Origin: Pseudoalteromonas luteoviolacea H33-S
GTDB lineage: Bacteria > Pseudomonadota > Gammaproteobacteria > Enterobacterales > Alteromonadaceae
Length of the DNA stretch: 64,000 nt
Reading direction: 5' to 3'
Assembly: GCF_001625695.1 (NCBI RefSeq)
Contig: NZ_AUXY01000069.1
Location: 52,731-116,730, forward strand
In this document: positions 63,867 through 64,000 of the stretch, in pieces
Layout: every line of letters begins with the position of its first letter
Numbering within the stretch: position 1 is the stretch's first letter
Translations under genes and position numbers: made by a program
The notes under the pieces: generated by a model
Seen by the model: the letters and a program-made list of their open reading frames with translations, nothing else
Database searches by the model: none
Told to the model about the DNA's origin: nothing

Positions 63867-64000
63867 TGAGAAAAGCTTAAACAGCTTAAGATTCACATCT
63901 AGCTGAAAAAGACCCAACAGTTTCAACGCCACGTCGCTTTTTTATTACGATAAATGAGCACGTGGCGTTTTCACGTTAGGCACAAATTTAGCGGTTTTAA

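Larger units (their letters stand above)
63632..64000 (+). repeat. Tandem 191-bp repeats with promoter elements, at the right edge
   Basis: Unit 1 is 63632-63822 and unit 2 starts at 63823 and runs to the window edge (178 bases seen). The two are roughly 85% identical by eye, most strongly over the first 110 bases. Each has the promoter-like element, a stretch with AAAAGCTTAAACAGCTTA, CACATCTAGCTGAAAAAGACCC, then TCGCTTTTTTATT and GCACAAATTTAGCGGTTTTAA. Unit 2 contains an inverted repeat AACGCCACG/CGTGGCGTT; unit 1 has a decayed version. No ORF. A third unit may follow outside. Confidence 0.85.

Noticed and set aside
63632..64000. CRISPR array
   Set aside because: Repeats are about 191 bp with no regular spacers and contain promoter-like elements; not CRISPR. 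No cas genes either.

Overview
The window reads as one chromosomal stretch of a marine gammaproteobacterium of the order Alteromonadales, most likely Pseudoalteromonas. The reasons are the gene order barA / rlmD-relA-mazG-pyrG-eno / mutH / rppH-ptsP-lgt-thyA, a Vibrio/Alteromonadales-type ThyA, a polar-flagellum set (flgO, flgP, flgT, flgNMA, cheV-cheR) with sigma-54 and sigma-28 promoters, and moderate A+T content. The genus is an inference from gene content; no 16S gene is present.

Layout. 1-1.2 kb: phenylalanine hydroxylase and its pterin recycling enzyme. 1.3-15.6 kb: housekeeping core (BarA kinase, RlmD, RelA, MazG, PyrG, enolase, MutH, RppH, PtsP). The mutH-rppH gap carries a cluster of DnaA boxes that resembles the E. 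coli DARS2 locus. 16-24.3 kb: lgt and thyA, normally neighbours, are separated by a copper/silver efflux cassette (metal-binding secreted protein, DUF411 protein, a 31-codon ORF, CusB with two CusF domains, CusA) and by an orphan RiPP-like precursor gene of 47 codons. 24.5-30.2 kb: a chaperone-usher-like surface-fibre locus (lipoprotein, two DUF4402-type subunits, chaperone, large usher-like protein with a SPOR-like tail). 30.2-37.8 kb: three tandem FlgO-family lipoproteins behind a sigma-54 promoter, tRNA-Arg(CCU), flgT and flgP with divergent sigma-54 promoters, flgA, flgM-flgN with a near-consensus sigma-28 promoter, and cheV-cheR. 37.8-42.2 kb: yjfC/ygiB/yjfL-type operon, PilZ protein, EttA.

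42.2-64.0 kb is the accessory part: a phage-tail or tailocin locus. It begins with a small HTH regulator, a Q-like late regulator, a GH24 lysozyme, a 3TM holin and a membrane-anchored coiled-coil protein. Then come three successive baseplate/fibre modules. Each has a P2 gpJ-like wedge protein and a gpI-like protein, followed by a short collar protein (modules 1 and 2) or an unfamiliar short protein in that position (module 3), and then separate tail fibres with small partner proteins. The third module continues into a DUF4815-type structural protein. No sheath, tube, tape measure, capsid, portal, terminase or integrase gene lies in the window.

A 44-bp promoter-like element (TGACCTGTT, then a TATTAT or TAAAAT -10 box at fixed spacing) stands once before the regulator/lysis genes and twice, in tandem 191-bp repeats, at the right edge. 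This suggests that the visible block and whatever lies downstream are induced together. The whole looks like a defensive or host-interaction contractile particle with several alternative receptor-binding arms.
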